DNA from: an uncultured Roseiflexaceae bacterium
Lineage (GTDB): Bacteria; Chloroflexota; Chloroflexia; Chloroflexales; Roseiflexaceae
DNA length: 7,989 bases
Assembly (NCBI GenBank): GCA_903868295.1
Contig: CAIPUQ010000493.1
Location: 1 to 7,989 of the forward strand
Direction of reading: 5' to 3'
Positions 1-6,466 of this stretch are shown piece by piece; within the stretch, counting starts at the first letter, position 1, and every line of letters begins with the position of its first letter. The notes beneath the pieces are model-generated. The model worked only from the letters and a program-made list of their open reading frames with translations. It was not told where the DNA came from and made no database searches. Made by a program: the position numbers and the translations under genes.

Positions 1-184
1 ACACCGGACGAATGAGCAAGTTAATGACGCTGTATATCATGGCGATAATGCCGATTTCGTACCCGTTGCCAGTAAATGTTATGCCGGGAACGAGCGAAAA
101 TGCAGCGAAATTCGCCAAGCTGGTAATCAACCATTGCAGCACATAGCGCCGCAGAGTTTGCATGCTGTTTTCTTGGTGTTCCAT
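1..184 (-). CDS. PF04020 (phage holin 4 superfamily) small membrane protein, N-terminal part, truncated by window edge
   Basis: The first 61 residues can be read, and the rest lies beyond the left edge. They begin MEHQENSMQTLRRY, then a hydrophobic stretch (about residues 15-33) ending in VPG, a short GITFTGNGYE turn, and a second hydrophobic segment (about 44-58) ending LINLLIRPV-like (NLLIRPV). The VPG-then-loop pattern and an N-x-L-x-RP motif after the second helix are typical of PF04020, small integral membrane proteins with about four helices. They are called holins by similarity but are widespread on chromosomes, and their function is poorly known. The ATG at 184-182 is chosen because AGGGGA at 194-189 lies 4 bases upstream. 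This Shine-Dalgarno overlaps the TAG stop of the helicase, so the gene is probably the next cistron of the same operon. I infer no phage origin. The family call is by motif only. Confidence 0.75.
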   Translation of the reverse strand, partial: MEHQENSMQTLRRYVLQWLITSLANFAAFSLVPGITFTGNGYEIGIIAMIYSVINLLIRPV

Positions 185-188
185 GGAT

Positions 189-194
189 TCCCCT
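189..194 (-). promoter_or_regulatory. Shine-Dalgarno of the PF04020 gene, overlapping the helicase stop
   Basis: The minus strand reads TAGGGGAATCC then ATG. AGGGGA lies 4 bases before the start, and its first bases are part of the helicase TAG stop (195-193). This links translation of the two genes. Confidence 0.6.
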
Positions 195-2217
195 AGCTGG
201 TACGACGACTGGCCAATTCACGACCATAGGCTTCGATGTCGTCGTAGAATCGCGAGCGTTTTGCGGCCTTGCTACTACTGACGCTCGATTTCTTGCCGCG
301 GTTGCTGGCACTGCGCTCACGACACCACGAGACGTACAATCGTTCGGCTGCGCGGGTGACGGCCACATAACACAAGCGGCGTTCCTCTTCGATCCCTTCA
401 GCTGTTGCCATGCTCCGTTCGTGCGGGAGCACACCTTCTTCGAGCCCGCAGACAAAGACAAACGGCCATTCCAATCCTTTGGCTGCATGTATCGTCATCA
501 GTTGTACTTGGTCGCGCTCTTCGTCGCCATCGTCGGTATTGGTCATAATGGCAATGTATTGCATGAACGCTTCGATGTCGTCATGCTCGTCTGCGACCAT
601 GAGCAATTCGTCGATGTGTGCTTTGGCGTCCTCGTGCTTCTCGGGGTCTTTGGCATGAAGTGCTTCGAGGTAGGTGTGGTAATTCGTCTGATAGATGACA
701 TCTTCGATGACCTCGCGCGGTGGCGAATGGCGCTTGAGGTGGCTGCGTAAGCGGCCGAGGATGGTGCCGAGTGCTCGGGCTCCGCTGCGGGCTTTTTCGT
801 CGAGCTGGGCGAGGATCATCACGTCGGCCAACACATCTGCGATAGCGAGATTGCGCCGGGCCGCCTCGACGCTGAAGATTTTGAGTGGCTTGGCGCTCAG
901 GCCACGCTTGGGGGTGTCAGCAATGCGTGTCAACGCCATGTTGTCGCGGCTGTTGACGGCCAACCGGACATACGCCAGCAAATCGCGTATGACGGCGCGG
1001 TCGTAGAAGCCTTGTTGGTCCTTGAGCTTATAGGGCAATTTGTGCATCCGGAGTGCTTCCTCGAACTGCCGACTCATGTGTTTGGACCGATACAAAATCG
1101 CAAAATCCCGCGCTTGTCGACCAGCCACTGCGACATCACCGAATGCCCCGCCATTCGGCGACCCGGCGTGGACCATGGCGGCGATTTCGTAGGCGATTTT
1201 GTCGGCTTCTTCTTTGCCGTTCTGGTATTCCAAAAAGACCACACTGCGTTCACCCTCATAGCTTCGTTGATGCGCCTTGAGCTGCATGGGTAACACCAAA
1301 CGACTGGGTCGAATGACGGCATACGCGGCATCGAGGATGGCCTGCCGGCTACGGTAGTTGGTTTTGAGTTCGATGATGGTGGCACTGGGGAACGTCTCGC
1401 CGTAACGCGAAATAATCGTGTGATCGGCGTTGCGGAACCCATAGATCGACTGCATCGCGTCGCCGACGACAAACAACGAGCGCGGCCGACTACCCACGGG
1501 CTCGCTGAGTACGCGGATGAGGCTGAATTGGCTGGGGTCGGTGTCTTGATATTCGTCGACGAGCAGATGCTTCCAACGCTTCTGGACTGCGTCGAGGATG
1601 TCTTCGTGTTCACTCAGCAAGCGATACGTAATCTGGATAAGATCATCAAAATCGAGTGCGTTTGCCTCGGCCAACAAGCCTTGGTAGTGGCGGTAGCGCA
1701 GGGCAACCCACGAATCGTTGGCGTTCTCGGCTTGGGCCAGCAACATGCGCGGGGTCTGCAACCGGCTTTTGGCCCGTGAGATGCGTCGCATCAGATCATC
1801 GACCTCGGTCGCTTCGGGTGATGGCTCTGGGGCTGCATCGATGGATTGTTGGGCCAGTTGCTCTTGCTCGTCACCCGAATAGATGCTGAAGTTGCGGGTG
1901 TAATGCCCGATTTTTCCCTCGATGTGGGCCCGTAGAATCTGCACACAAATCGAGTGGAAGGTGCCGGTCGTGAGTTGTTTGACCTGTGTACCCAACACGC
2001 TCCGCAACCGCGAGCGCATCTCTTTGGCGGCTTTGTTGGTGAAGGTCAACGCCAAAATGGTGCTCGGGTCGATGCGATGATGCTGCACCATGTGTGCGAT
2101 ACGCAATGTCAACACGCGAGTTTTGCCGCTGCCAGCACCGGCTTTGAGCAAGATCGGCCCGATTGGCGCAGTCACGGCGGATTGTTGTTCGACATTCAGG
2201 CCAGCCAAGTAGTTCAC
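193..2217 (-). CDS. UvrD/Rep/PcrA-like superfamily 1A DNA helicase
   Basis: This is an ATP-dependent 3'-5' DNA helicase/translocase of the UvrD/Rep/PcrA group, expected to act in the cytoplasm in DNA repair, replication restart or removal of protein roadblocks. The 674 residues carry all SF1A motifs in order: Walker A GAGSGKT (27-33), motif Ia LTFTNKAAKEM (57-67), TGTFHS (about 84-89), DEYQDT Walker B (about 221), GDAMQSIYGFRNAD motif III (about 252), TNYRS motif IV (about 286), TIHAAKGLEW motif V (about 576) and YVAVTRA motif VI (about 618). A 2B-domain-sized insert lies between motifs IV and V. The length matches Rep (about 670). The tail after motif VI is short and rich in Lys, Arg and Ser, without the folded C-terminal RNA-polymerase-binding domain of PcrA/UvrD. 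The start codon is GTG (2217-2215), chosen because family members begin a few residues before LNxEQQxAV. The ribosome site is weak (AGAGAG, 11 bases away). The gene follows DUF72 after 33 bases. Whether it is the cell's main UvrD or a paralogue cannot be told here. Confidence 0.95.
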   Translation of the reverse strand: MNYLAGLNVEQQSAVTAPIGPILLKAGAGSGKTRVLTLRIAHMVQHHRIDPSTILALTFTNKAAKEMRSRLRSVLGTQVKQLTTGTFHSICVQILRAHIEGKIGHYTRNFSIYSGDEQEQLAQQSIDAAPEPSPEATEVDDLMRRISRAKSRLQTPRMLLAQAENANDSWVALRYRHYQGLLAEANALDFDDLIQITYRLLSEHEDILDAVQKRWKHLLVDEYQDTDPSQFSLIRVLSEPVGSRPRSLFVVGDAMQSIYGFRNADHTIISRYGETFPSATIIELKTNYRSRQAILDAAYAVIRPSRLVLPMQLKAHQRSYEGERSVVFLEYQNGKEEADKIAYEIAAMVHAGSPNGGAFGDVAVAGRQARDFAILYRSKHMSRQFEEALRMHKLPYKLKDQQGFYDRAVIRDLLAYVRLAVNSRDNMALTRIADTPKRGLSAKPLKIFSVEAARRNLAIADVLADVMILAQLDEKARSGARALGTILGRLRSHLKRHSPPREVIEDVIYQTNYHTYLEALHAKDPEKHEDAKAHIDELLMVADEHDDIEAFMQYIAIMTNTDDGDEERDQVQLMTIHAAKGLEWPFVFVCGLEEGVLPHERSMATAEGIEEERRLCYVAVTRAAERLYVSWCRERSASNRGKKSSVSSSKAAKRSRFYDDIEAYGRELASRRTS

Positions 2218-2250
2218 AGGTGTGGGATCTCTCTACCGCGGGGGGAAGGC

Positions 2251-3108
2251 TTAGAACAACGATGCTTGGTGCTCCGGTGGGGAATTATCCCATATCGGCT
2301 GGTACTCCGGCAATACCGTTGTCAACGCCTGATGGAACAGATGCAAATGAGCCGGTGAATGGTCCTCGGTTGGGCAGTGCATGAAGAAATACGTTTCTAT
2401 TCCCGTTCGTTCCCATTGGGCGATACGTACCGCCCATTCGTCGAGATAGCGAGTATTGGCGGCTGCATGCGGATGACTGATGTACCGCACGAGTGCCAGG
2501 TCAGCGCTGACCCACGGATCGAGCGGAATGTCGGGCTTGTGATCGCGGGCACTGTCGAGGTCTGCGTCGGCACCCGGCAGCCCTGGTTCTTCGAGCGGAC
2601 GTACATCCATGATGCAGTGCCCGACCGCGTGTGCCGCGAGCAGTTCTTGGAGCACGAGTCGACCGCGGGGCGTATACCAGCTCGGATGCCGGACTTCGAC
2701 TGCGAGCCGCAGTTGTGCAGGCCAGGTCGTGAGCCACTGTGCCAAGTCGTCGATGTGGCGCAGCCCAAATCGTGGCGGGAGCTGCAGAAAATACGGGCCC
2801 TGCCGCGTACCCAACGGCTGCATCCGCTCGAGGAACTGGTCGCGTAGACCGATTGTATCTGCGAAGGCGGCTGCGTGGCTGATGAGTTTGGGGATCTTGC
2901 AACAAAAGCGGAATGAGGATGGTGTTTCGGCGGCCCACTTGGCGACTGTCGTCGTGCTCGGGATTGCATAGAACGTTGCATTCCCCTCGACGGTTGCTAC
3001 CCGTTCGCTGTAGCGTTGCAGAAACGCCGTGGCGGGCGTCCCTGCGGGATACAAAGACCCGACCCAGCTTTTGTGTGCCCAGACTGCGCAGCCGGTACGA
3101 ATGGTCAT
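2251..3108 (-). CDS. DUF72 (YecE-like) family protein
   Basis: The protein has 285 residues, close to the usual DUF72 length (about 240-290). Family hallmarks seen are an N-terminal G-C-x-x-W...W-x-G-x-x-YP segment (residues 6-21), VEGNATFYAIP (40-50, the 'E-x-N-x-TFY' signature), K-x-P-x-x-ISH (71-78), QLPPRF (109-114) and VEVRHPSW (137-144). Near the C-terminus are a Y-x-SHPH segment and a FFMHC strand. The fold is a TIM-barrel-like alpha/beta domain. The biochemical role of the family is not firmly established, so I assign no reaction. The start ATG at 3108-3106 overlaps the TGA stop of the oxidoreductase gene (ATGA), and GGGG lies about 6 bases upstream. An ATG further upstream at 3252 lies wholly inside the oxidoreductase and adds a Cys/Arg-rich stretch unlike the family, so it is rejected. 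The typical YVRxHG motif appears as LVRYISHP, so this member may be somewhat divergent. Confidence 0.9.
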   Translation of the reverse strand: MTIRTGCAVWAHKSWVGSLYPAGTPATAFLQRYSERVATVEGNATFYAIPSTTTVAKWAAETPSSFRFCCKIPKLISHAAAFADTIGLRDQFLERMQPLGTRQGPYFLQLPPRFGLRHIDDLAQWLTTWPAQLRLAVEVRHPSWYTPRGRLVLQELLAAHAVGHCIMDVRPLEEPGLPGADADLDSARDHKPDIPLDPWVSADLALVRYISHPHAAANTRYLDEWAVRIAQWERTGIETYFFMHCPTEDHSPAHLHLFHQALTTVLPEYQPIWDNSPPEHQASLF

Positions 3109-4169
3109 GGCAACCCCATAGCCTGATCGACGTCTACCCAGGCGGCATTCGCTTCGGCTGAACGGGTCATTGCGGTCAGCACAGCGAGTGCCGCAACACC
3201 GTCGTCGATGGTTGCAGCCCGTACACCCTGATTGCCGCGTATAGCTGCACAAAAGCCTTCGATTTGGCGCCGATACGAATGCCCGTCTGCACCGAGCGGC
3301 CGATGATACTGTGCATCGGTGCTGGTAAATACCTCGACGTCGCTGCTCTTGAAAAACCAGGGGAGGTATGTTTTCGCCTGTATCGACCCATGTTGGCTGT
3401 AGAGGTGGAACCCCTCGTGATGGTCGCCCTGGATTGTCACCGTCAAATCGAGGTGGCCCAGCGTGCCGTCGGCAAAGGTCACTGCACTATACCAACAGCG
3501 TGCTCCTTCGACGGCGCGATATTGCGTCTGGACACGGACTATGGGTCCGCAGATATACCGTGCGGTGTCGACAAGGTGGCTCCCATGGGTCAACAGCAGG
3601 TAGCGGCGCCGGTCTGTTTTGGGATCTAGTGCGGGGCGGAGGGTGTCATCAGCCGTGACAAATGTCGGCTGTAGATTGTCGGTCGCAGTATAGCGGAGGT
3701 GTGAATCACAATACCAGCCGCGATAGGCGATGCGCTGGCCGAGGAGACCCCAGGCCATGTCGTGGGCATATTCGATGCCCATATCATAGCGTTTGTTGTT
3801 GCCGATGTGTAGGATGCGGTCGCTCTGTGCATGCATTGCTGCCAACTCGTGGGCAGAGGCGAGGGTATCGCTGAGCGGCTTTTCGACCAAAACATGCTTG
3901 CCCGCGTGCAGGGCGGCCATGGCGAGCGGCACATGGAACGGGTCGGCCACTGCGATAATCACCGCCTCAACCTGCGGATCGGCCAAGAGATCGGCGGCAT
4001 CGGCGTATGCATTTGCTGCGCCATGCATACGTTGGGCAGCAGTGCGTAGCCGTTCCGAACGGTCACACACCGCAATGAGCGTGGCGTTGTGGGCCTTGAC
4101 CGTCGCAGGCAGATGTGCTGCTTGCGCGATGGGACCACACCCGATAATGCCGATGCCAACCGGGTTCAT
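3105..4169 (-). CDS. Gfo/Idh/MocA family NAD(P)-dependent oxidoreductase
   Basis: Dehydrogenases of this family oxidise or reduce sugars, inositols and related polyols; the substrate here is unknown. The N-terminal Rossmann fold shows GIIGCGPIA (7-15) for the dinucleotide. An acidic residue at the end of beta-2 (VCDRS, D36) favours NAD over NADP. VLVEKPL (93-99) holds the conserved EKP, and NNKRYD (124-129) follows. In the C-terminal domain, HGSHLVDTARY (195-205) supplies the family's H-x-x-x-D-type catalytic segment (H198 and nearby D201). The 354-residue length is normal. The ATG at 4169-4167 overlaps the TGA of the epimerase gene (ATGA), and the stop overlaps the DUF72 start in the same way, so the three are probably translationally coupled. 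No sugar transporter or kinase lies nearby to hint at the substrate. Family confidence is high and substrate confidence nil. Confidence 0.93.
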   Translation of the reverse strand: MNPVGIGIIGCGPIAQAAHLPATVKAHNATLIAVCDRSERLRTAAQRMHGAANAYADAADLLADPQVEAVIIAVADPFHVPLAMAALHAGKHVLVEKPLSDTLASAHELAAMHAQSDRILHIGNNKRYDMGIEYAHDMAWGLLGQRIAYRGWYCDSHLRYTATDNLQPTFVTADDTLRPALDPKTDRRRYLLLTHGSHLVDTARYICGPIVRVQTQYRAVEGARCWYSAVTFADGTLGHLDLTVTIQGDHHEGFHLYSQHGSIQAKTYLPWFFKSSDVEVFTSTDAQYHRPLGADGHSYRRQIEGFCAAIRGNQGVRAATIDDGVAALAVLTAMTRSAEANAAWVDVDQAMGLP

Positions 4170-4573
4170 ACGTGTTGGACCAACTCGATGAGCGTGCCCA
4201 TGGTTGCTTTGGGGTGGATGAATGCAACCAACGTCCCATGCAGCCCCGGGCGCGGCGCTTCGTCGATGAGACGTAAACCCTGTGCTTTGAGGTCTGCTAA
4301 CGAGGCGATGATGTCGGTTACACGGTACGCGATATGATGCATGCCCGGGCCTTTTTCGGCCAAGTATTTGGCAAATGCCGCATCTGCAGACGTCGGGGCA
4401 ATCAGCTCAATGGCACTTTCACCGTACCGGGCCACTGCCACGCGCATCGCGCGTTCGGGGAGTTCGATGCGTTCCCATTCATGGACACCAAAGGTCACCC
4501 CATAAAAGGCAACTGCCTCGTCGATGTCGGTCACAGCAATCCCAATATGATCAATCGCAACAAAATGATTCAT
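4166..4573 (-). CDS. mce: Methylmalonyl-CoA epimerase (VOC/glyoxalase family)
   Basis: This enzyme would interconvert (2S)- and (2R)-methylmalonyl-CoA between propionyl-CoA carboxylase and B12-dependent methylmalonyl-CoA mutase. At 135 residues it is the normal size: two beta-alpha-beta-beta-beta VOC modules. Seen are the opening IDHIGIAVTDIDEAVAFY (H9 metal ligand), SAIELIAPTS (E56 near the second ligand position), GPGMHHIAYRVTDI (H80 ligand) and, near the end, PRPGLHGTLVAFIHPK followed by GTLIELVQ (E130 as ligand/catalytic base). The MHHIAYRV and HGT-x-VAF-x-HPK segments match methylmalonyl-CoA epimerases better than glyoxalase I. The ATG at 4573-4571 has GAGGTG just upstream, overlapping the methyltransferase stop. 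No mutase or carboxylase gene is in the window, so the function rests on motifs. A related VOC isomerase is the main alternative. Confidence 0.85.
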   Translation of the reverse strand: MNHFVAIDHIGIAVTDIDEAVAFYGVTFGVHEWERIELPERAMRVAVARYGESAIELIAPTSADAAFAKYLAEKGPGMHHIAYRVTDIIASLADLKAQGLRLIDEAPRPGLHGTLVAFIHPKATMGTLIELVQHV

Positions 4574-4575
4574 AG

Positions 4576-4581
4576 CACCTC
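4576..4581 (-). promoter_or_regulatory. Shine-Dalgarno of the epimerase gene
   Basis: The minus strand reads TGAGGTGCT then ATG. GAGGTG is a six-base match to the anti-Shine-Dalgarno, and it overlaps the TGA stop of the methyltransferase (4582-4580). Spacing from the GAGG core is short at 4 bases. Confidence 0.6.
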
Positions 4582-5221
4582 ACAACGCTGGTCGTTCCGC
4601 AATTACCCAGAGGAAGGTCACCGCAACACCGTCTTCGTCCTGTGTTTCTTCGACCGCACTGTGTACCGTCAATCCTGCATCGCGGAGGAGCTCGCGGTTA
4701 CGCTCACTGTCATATCCGCTCCAGTACATGGGGACCCCAAGCCAATCAGCGGCGAATTCTGATGGCAAATCATATGCAGTCAGACAGCCAACGAATAAGC
4801 CGTTGGGTCGTAACCAACGGGTCAATCGCACAAAGAACTCGGGCAAGTCTTCACGTGGGACATGGATGAGCGAGTAGAAGGCACAGATGGCGTCGAATGA
4901 CTCAGGGGGGAACGCCAGCTGCGTCATGTCGGCACAGATTATTTGTGCACGTGGGACGGCACGGGCTGCGAGTTTGGCGTTTTTGGGCGAGATGTCGACC
5001 GCGGTGACGCGATATGATTCGGCGAGGCGCTTGGTTGAAGTCAGTCCGGTACCACAGCCGAGATCAAGCAAGCGCATTCCGCTTTGTGCATGATCGAGCA
5101 AAATCTGCATGTACCGGCCGCGTGACTCGTCGTGTTTGGAGGTCGCCCATTCGGCGTAGCGCTGGGTCAATTGGTCATAGCCACGCGCGACAATTTGACG
5201 GGGTGTTGGGTTATCGTTCAA
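4580..5221 (-). CDS. Class I SAM-dependent methyltransferase, substrate unknown
   Basis: This is a 213-residue Rossmann-fold methyltransferase. Motif I is LLDLGCGTGL (51-60), the acidic residue ending beta-2 is in VTAVDIS (D76, ribose hydroxyls), the adenine-contact motif is ICADMTQLAF (D98), and SFDAICAFYSLIHVP (108-122) forms motif IV/post-motif. The N-terminal RGYDQLTQRYAEWA helix is typical of the methyltransferase_11/25 type. The substrate cannot be deduced; small molecules are common for this group. The start is TTG (5221-5219), whose last two bases form the AIM24 stop (TTGA). AGAGGA lies 9 bases upstream, and the protein begins MNDNPTPRQIVARGYD. The next in-frame ATG lies well inside (residue 38), past the first helix, so TTG is preferred. 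A rare start codon and coupling to the upstream stop suggest its output is set by AIM24 translation. It ends 6 bases before the epimerase. Confidence 0.9.
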   Translation of the reverse strand: MNDNPTPRQIVARGYDQLTQRYAEWATSKHDESRGRYMQILLDHAQSGMRLLDLGCGTGLTSTKRLAESYRVTAVDISPKNAKLAARAVPRAQIICADMTQLAFPPESFDAICAFYSLIHVPREDLPEFFVRLTRWLRPNGLFVGCLTAYDLPSEFAADWLGVPMYWSGYDSERNRELLRDAGLTVHSAVEETQDEDGVAVTFLWVIAERPAL

Positions 5222-6066
5222 GAGATAAGGTCCTCTAGTGTACGCCGGGGGCGTGGTTTGTTCGGGGTACGCGGCCCATAGGGCATCCCGGCGCTCTGCA
5301 ATAGATCAATGAGCTGCTCGTAGCCATGTTCGGCAGGGGCCAACCAAATTTGCCCTGTACCGCGGAAGACATTGACCAATCCTTCACCGGAAGTCACCAA
5401 TCCCGCAACAGCGGCAGTGGCGTTCCCTACCTGTTGGACGAGCTGCCCTTTGCGGAGCAACACAATATCACCATCGACACGGAGTTCTTCATCGTGGAGG
5501 TCGATGCGCAAAACATCGCTCGCAGCAATGGGGCTCTGGACCACACACCACCCTTTGCCGGTGATGCGTGTACGCACGACTTCGTCTTTGCTGAGTAACA
5601 CGCTCGAAATGCTCTTCTTGAAGGCAAGATCGTTGTCGATGCCTATTTCGCTGGCGACATACCGCCCATCGTCGACGATGGCTTCTTCACCAGGTGCTAA
5701 CCGTGTGAGCAGATAGTGATCGAATGTCGGTTCGGTGTAGATGACCCCAGTGCCTTGGAATGTGGTGCGGAAGATGGATTCGTTGTTGAATCGTTTTTGA
5801 ACATAGCGCTTTACAAAGCCCCAGGCACCGCCGGCTGTGGTATTGGTACGGATTGACCCGTACGAAAACTGGAGCATGCCGGGCTCGATTGAGGCACCAC
5901 CGCCGGTCAACGTAATCCGCAATTGACGCAGGCGTACCCCCATCTGCTGAGCATAATATGCAATTGCAGCGAGATCGGGTCGACGGGTCAGGTTGAGCGA
6001 TGGATATTCGATGACTTCGATTATGCTTTCGTCGCCTTCCATGCGGGCGATGACTGTCGCATTCAT
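5218..6066 (-). CDS. AIM24 family protein (PF01987, former DUF124)
   Basis: The 282-residue protein belongs to the AIM24/DUF124 family, named after a yeast mitochondrial protein. Bacterial members are beta-rich proteins of unknown function, and I give it no reaction. The region from about residue 50 to 256 has the expected succession of beta strands and glycine turns: TLTGGGASIEPGMLQFSYG, then FQGTGVIYTEP, then the strong C-terminal signature GEGLVNVFRGTGQIWLAP (from about 227). A basic, proline-rich tail (PRTPNKPRPRRTLEDLIS) closes the protein. The first 45 residues (MNATVIARMEGDESIIEV...) may be a separate small N-terminal strand-helix unit. The ATG at 6066-6064 has AGAGGAG 6 bases upstream. 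An upstream in-frame ATG at 6132 is rejected because it overlaps the preceding membrane-protein gene and lacks such a site. The stop overlaps the methyltransferase TTG. The small membrane protein 22 bases upstream may be a membrane partner, which is inference. Confidence 0.9.
   Translation of the reverse strand: MNATVIARMEGDESIIEVIEYPSLNLTRRPDLAAIAYYAQQMGVRLRQLRITLTGGGASIEPGMLQFSYGSIRTNTTAGGAWGFVKRYVQKRFNNESIFRTTFQGTGVIYTEPTFDHYLLTRLAPGEEAIVDDGRYVASEIGIDNDLAFKKSISSVLLSKDEVVRTRITGKGWCVVQSPIAASDVLRIDLHDEELRVDGDIVLLRKGQLVQQVGNATAAVAGLVTSGEGLVNVFRGTGQIWLAPAEHGYEQLIDLLQSAGMPYGPRTPNKPRPRRTLEDLIS
5231..5236 (-). promoter_or_regulatory. Shine-Dalgarno supporting a TTG start
   Basis: AGAGGA on the minus strand lies 9 bases before TTG at 5221-5219. 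It sits inside the last codons of the AIM24 gene and decides the methyltransferase start, as no ATG or GTG is suitably placed. Confidence 0.6.
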
Positions 6067-6072
6067 CGGGTG

Positions 6073-6079
6073 CTCCTCT
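6073..6079 (-). promoter_or_regulatory. Strong Shine-Dalgarno of the AIM24 gene
   Basis: AGAGGAG on the minus strand lies 6 bases before ATG at 6066-6064, in the 22-base gap after the small membrane protein gene. It is one of the best ribosome sites in the window and fixes the AIM24 start. Confidence 0.75.
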
Positions 6080-6088
6080 CGCAGTGGG

Positions 6089-6280
6089 CTAGTCACCGGA
6101 CGGCGTCCTGCGCATGGGAATAAACAACGCAATCATGATTGAGAGTGGTCCCAACAGGATTCCGATGCCAATCGCCGCAGCAATGTGATAGCCTTTTCGA
6201 TAGATGAGGGCGGCAGCGAGCGCTGCACAACTCACCCATACGTATAATGCAATGCTCGGTTCAAAAATCCCCTGGTTCAT
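6089..6280 (-). CDS. Small two-helix membrane protein, unknown function
   Basis: This is a 63-residue protein I cannot assign to a named family. It shows two hydrophobic segments, about residues 11-27 (ALYVWVSCAALAAALIY) and 33-54 (IAAAIGIGILLGPLSIMIALF). They are joined by a short positively charged turn (RKGYH), and the tail PMRRTPSGD is also basic. The basic turn and the single-turn linker suggest a helical hairpin; the topology is uncertain because both the loop and the C-terminus are positive. The gene is real rather than a shadow: AAAAGGA lies 6 bases before the ATG (6280-6278), it ends in TAG 22 bases before AIM24, and it keeps the common strand. It is the first gene after the 302-base gap, so it is probably the first cistron of the operon. 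A G-x-LLGP motif in the second helix recalls small membrane proteins found next to many unrelated genes. Confidence 0.75.
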   Translation of the reverse strand: MNQGIFEPSIALYVWVSCAALAAALIYRKGYHIAAAIGIGILLGPLSIMIALFIPMRRTPSGD

Positions 6281-6315
6281 TCCAAATCCTTTTGTCGGTC
6301 AGTGTTCTTGTGGCT

Positions 6316-6324
6316 ATGGTACCA
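6316..6324 (-). promoter_or_regulatory. Possible extended -10 promoter element for the left operon
   Basis: The minus strand reads TGGTACCAT, that is TG-n followed by TACCAT, with 4 of 6 matches to TATAAT. It would start transcription near 6308, giving a leader of about 28 bases before the ATG at 6280. No -35 match is present at 16-18 bases spacing, so only the extended -10 type would fit. Weak evidence. Confidence 0.2.
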
Positions 6325-6340
6325 CAGCAATCCATGCTGT
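6324..6340. promoter_or_regulatory. 17-bp perfect dyad, operator-like
   Basis: ACAGCA (6324-6329), a 5-base spacer and TGCTGT (6335-6340) form a perfect inverted repeat with 6-base arms. The size and spacing are typical of a dimeric regulator site. It directly abuts the extended -10-like element, in the -13 to -30 position, where a repressor would block polymerase. No regulator gene is in the window. A chance dyad of this size in 300 bases is not negligible. Confidence 0.3.
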
Positions 6341-6395
6341 TCCCTGCCAGCATACGCCATCAGTGTGCGGCGGTTGTTGTCTTTTTTGCCAAAAT

Positions 6396-6411
6396 CTGGC
6401 TTGATTGCCAG
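6396..6411 (-). terminator. Weak hairpin, possible terminator of the CBS-protein transcript
   Basis: On the minus strand, CTGGC and GCCAG form a 5-bp stem around a 6-base AATCAA loop, followed directly by ATTTTGG. The T run is only four long and the stem short, and it lies about 170 bases after the CBS stop. It could end the right-hand transcript inefficiently, or be chance. Confidence 0.2.
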
Positions 6412-6425
6412 GCATGTAACGGGGT

Positions 6426-6466
6426 GTTTCTGTATGGATACCGTCTCTGACCATTCAGACAGAAAC
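6426..6466. repeat. Inverted repeat GTTTCTGT / ACAGAAAC with a nested hairpin
   Basis: GTTTCTGT (6426-6433) and ACAGAAAC (6459-6466) are perfect 8-base inverted arms 25 bases apart. Inside, TCTGA (6446-6450) and TCAGA (6455-6459) form a tight hairpin with a 4-base loop. Position 6459 belongs to both, so the structures compete. No T run follows on either strand, so it is not a standard terminator. Confidence 0.35.

Noticed and set aside
1..184. Phage holin name suggesting a prophage edge
   Set aside because: PF04020 proteins are common on bacterial chromosomes, and no other phage gene, integrase or att-like repeat is visible.
252..265. Helicase motif III with GDAMQ in place of the common GDDDQ or GDADQ (residue numbers)
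   Set aside because: The residue before the conserved Gln varies in the UvrD family, and all catalytic motif residues are intact.
21..488. Minus-strand open frame of 155 codons spanning the helicase end
   Set aside because: It is out of frame with both the helicase C-terminus and the PF04020 start, each of which is better supported.
410..1779. Several plus-strand open frames of 75-142 codons
   Set aside because: They lie antisense inside the helicase gene, whose full set of SF1 motifs proves the minus-strand frame, and their translations show no domain pattern.
2218..2250. C-run with a CCGCGG palindrome between DUF72 and helicase as a terminator
   Set aside because: There is no proper stem-loop followed by a T run, and the 33-base gap fits an operon joint.
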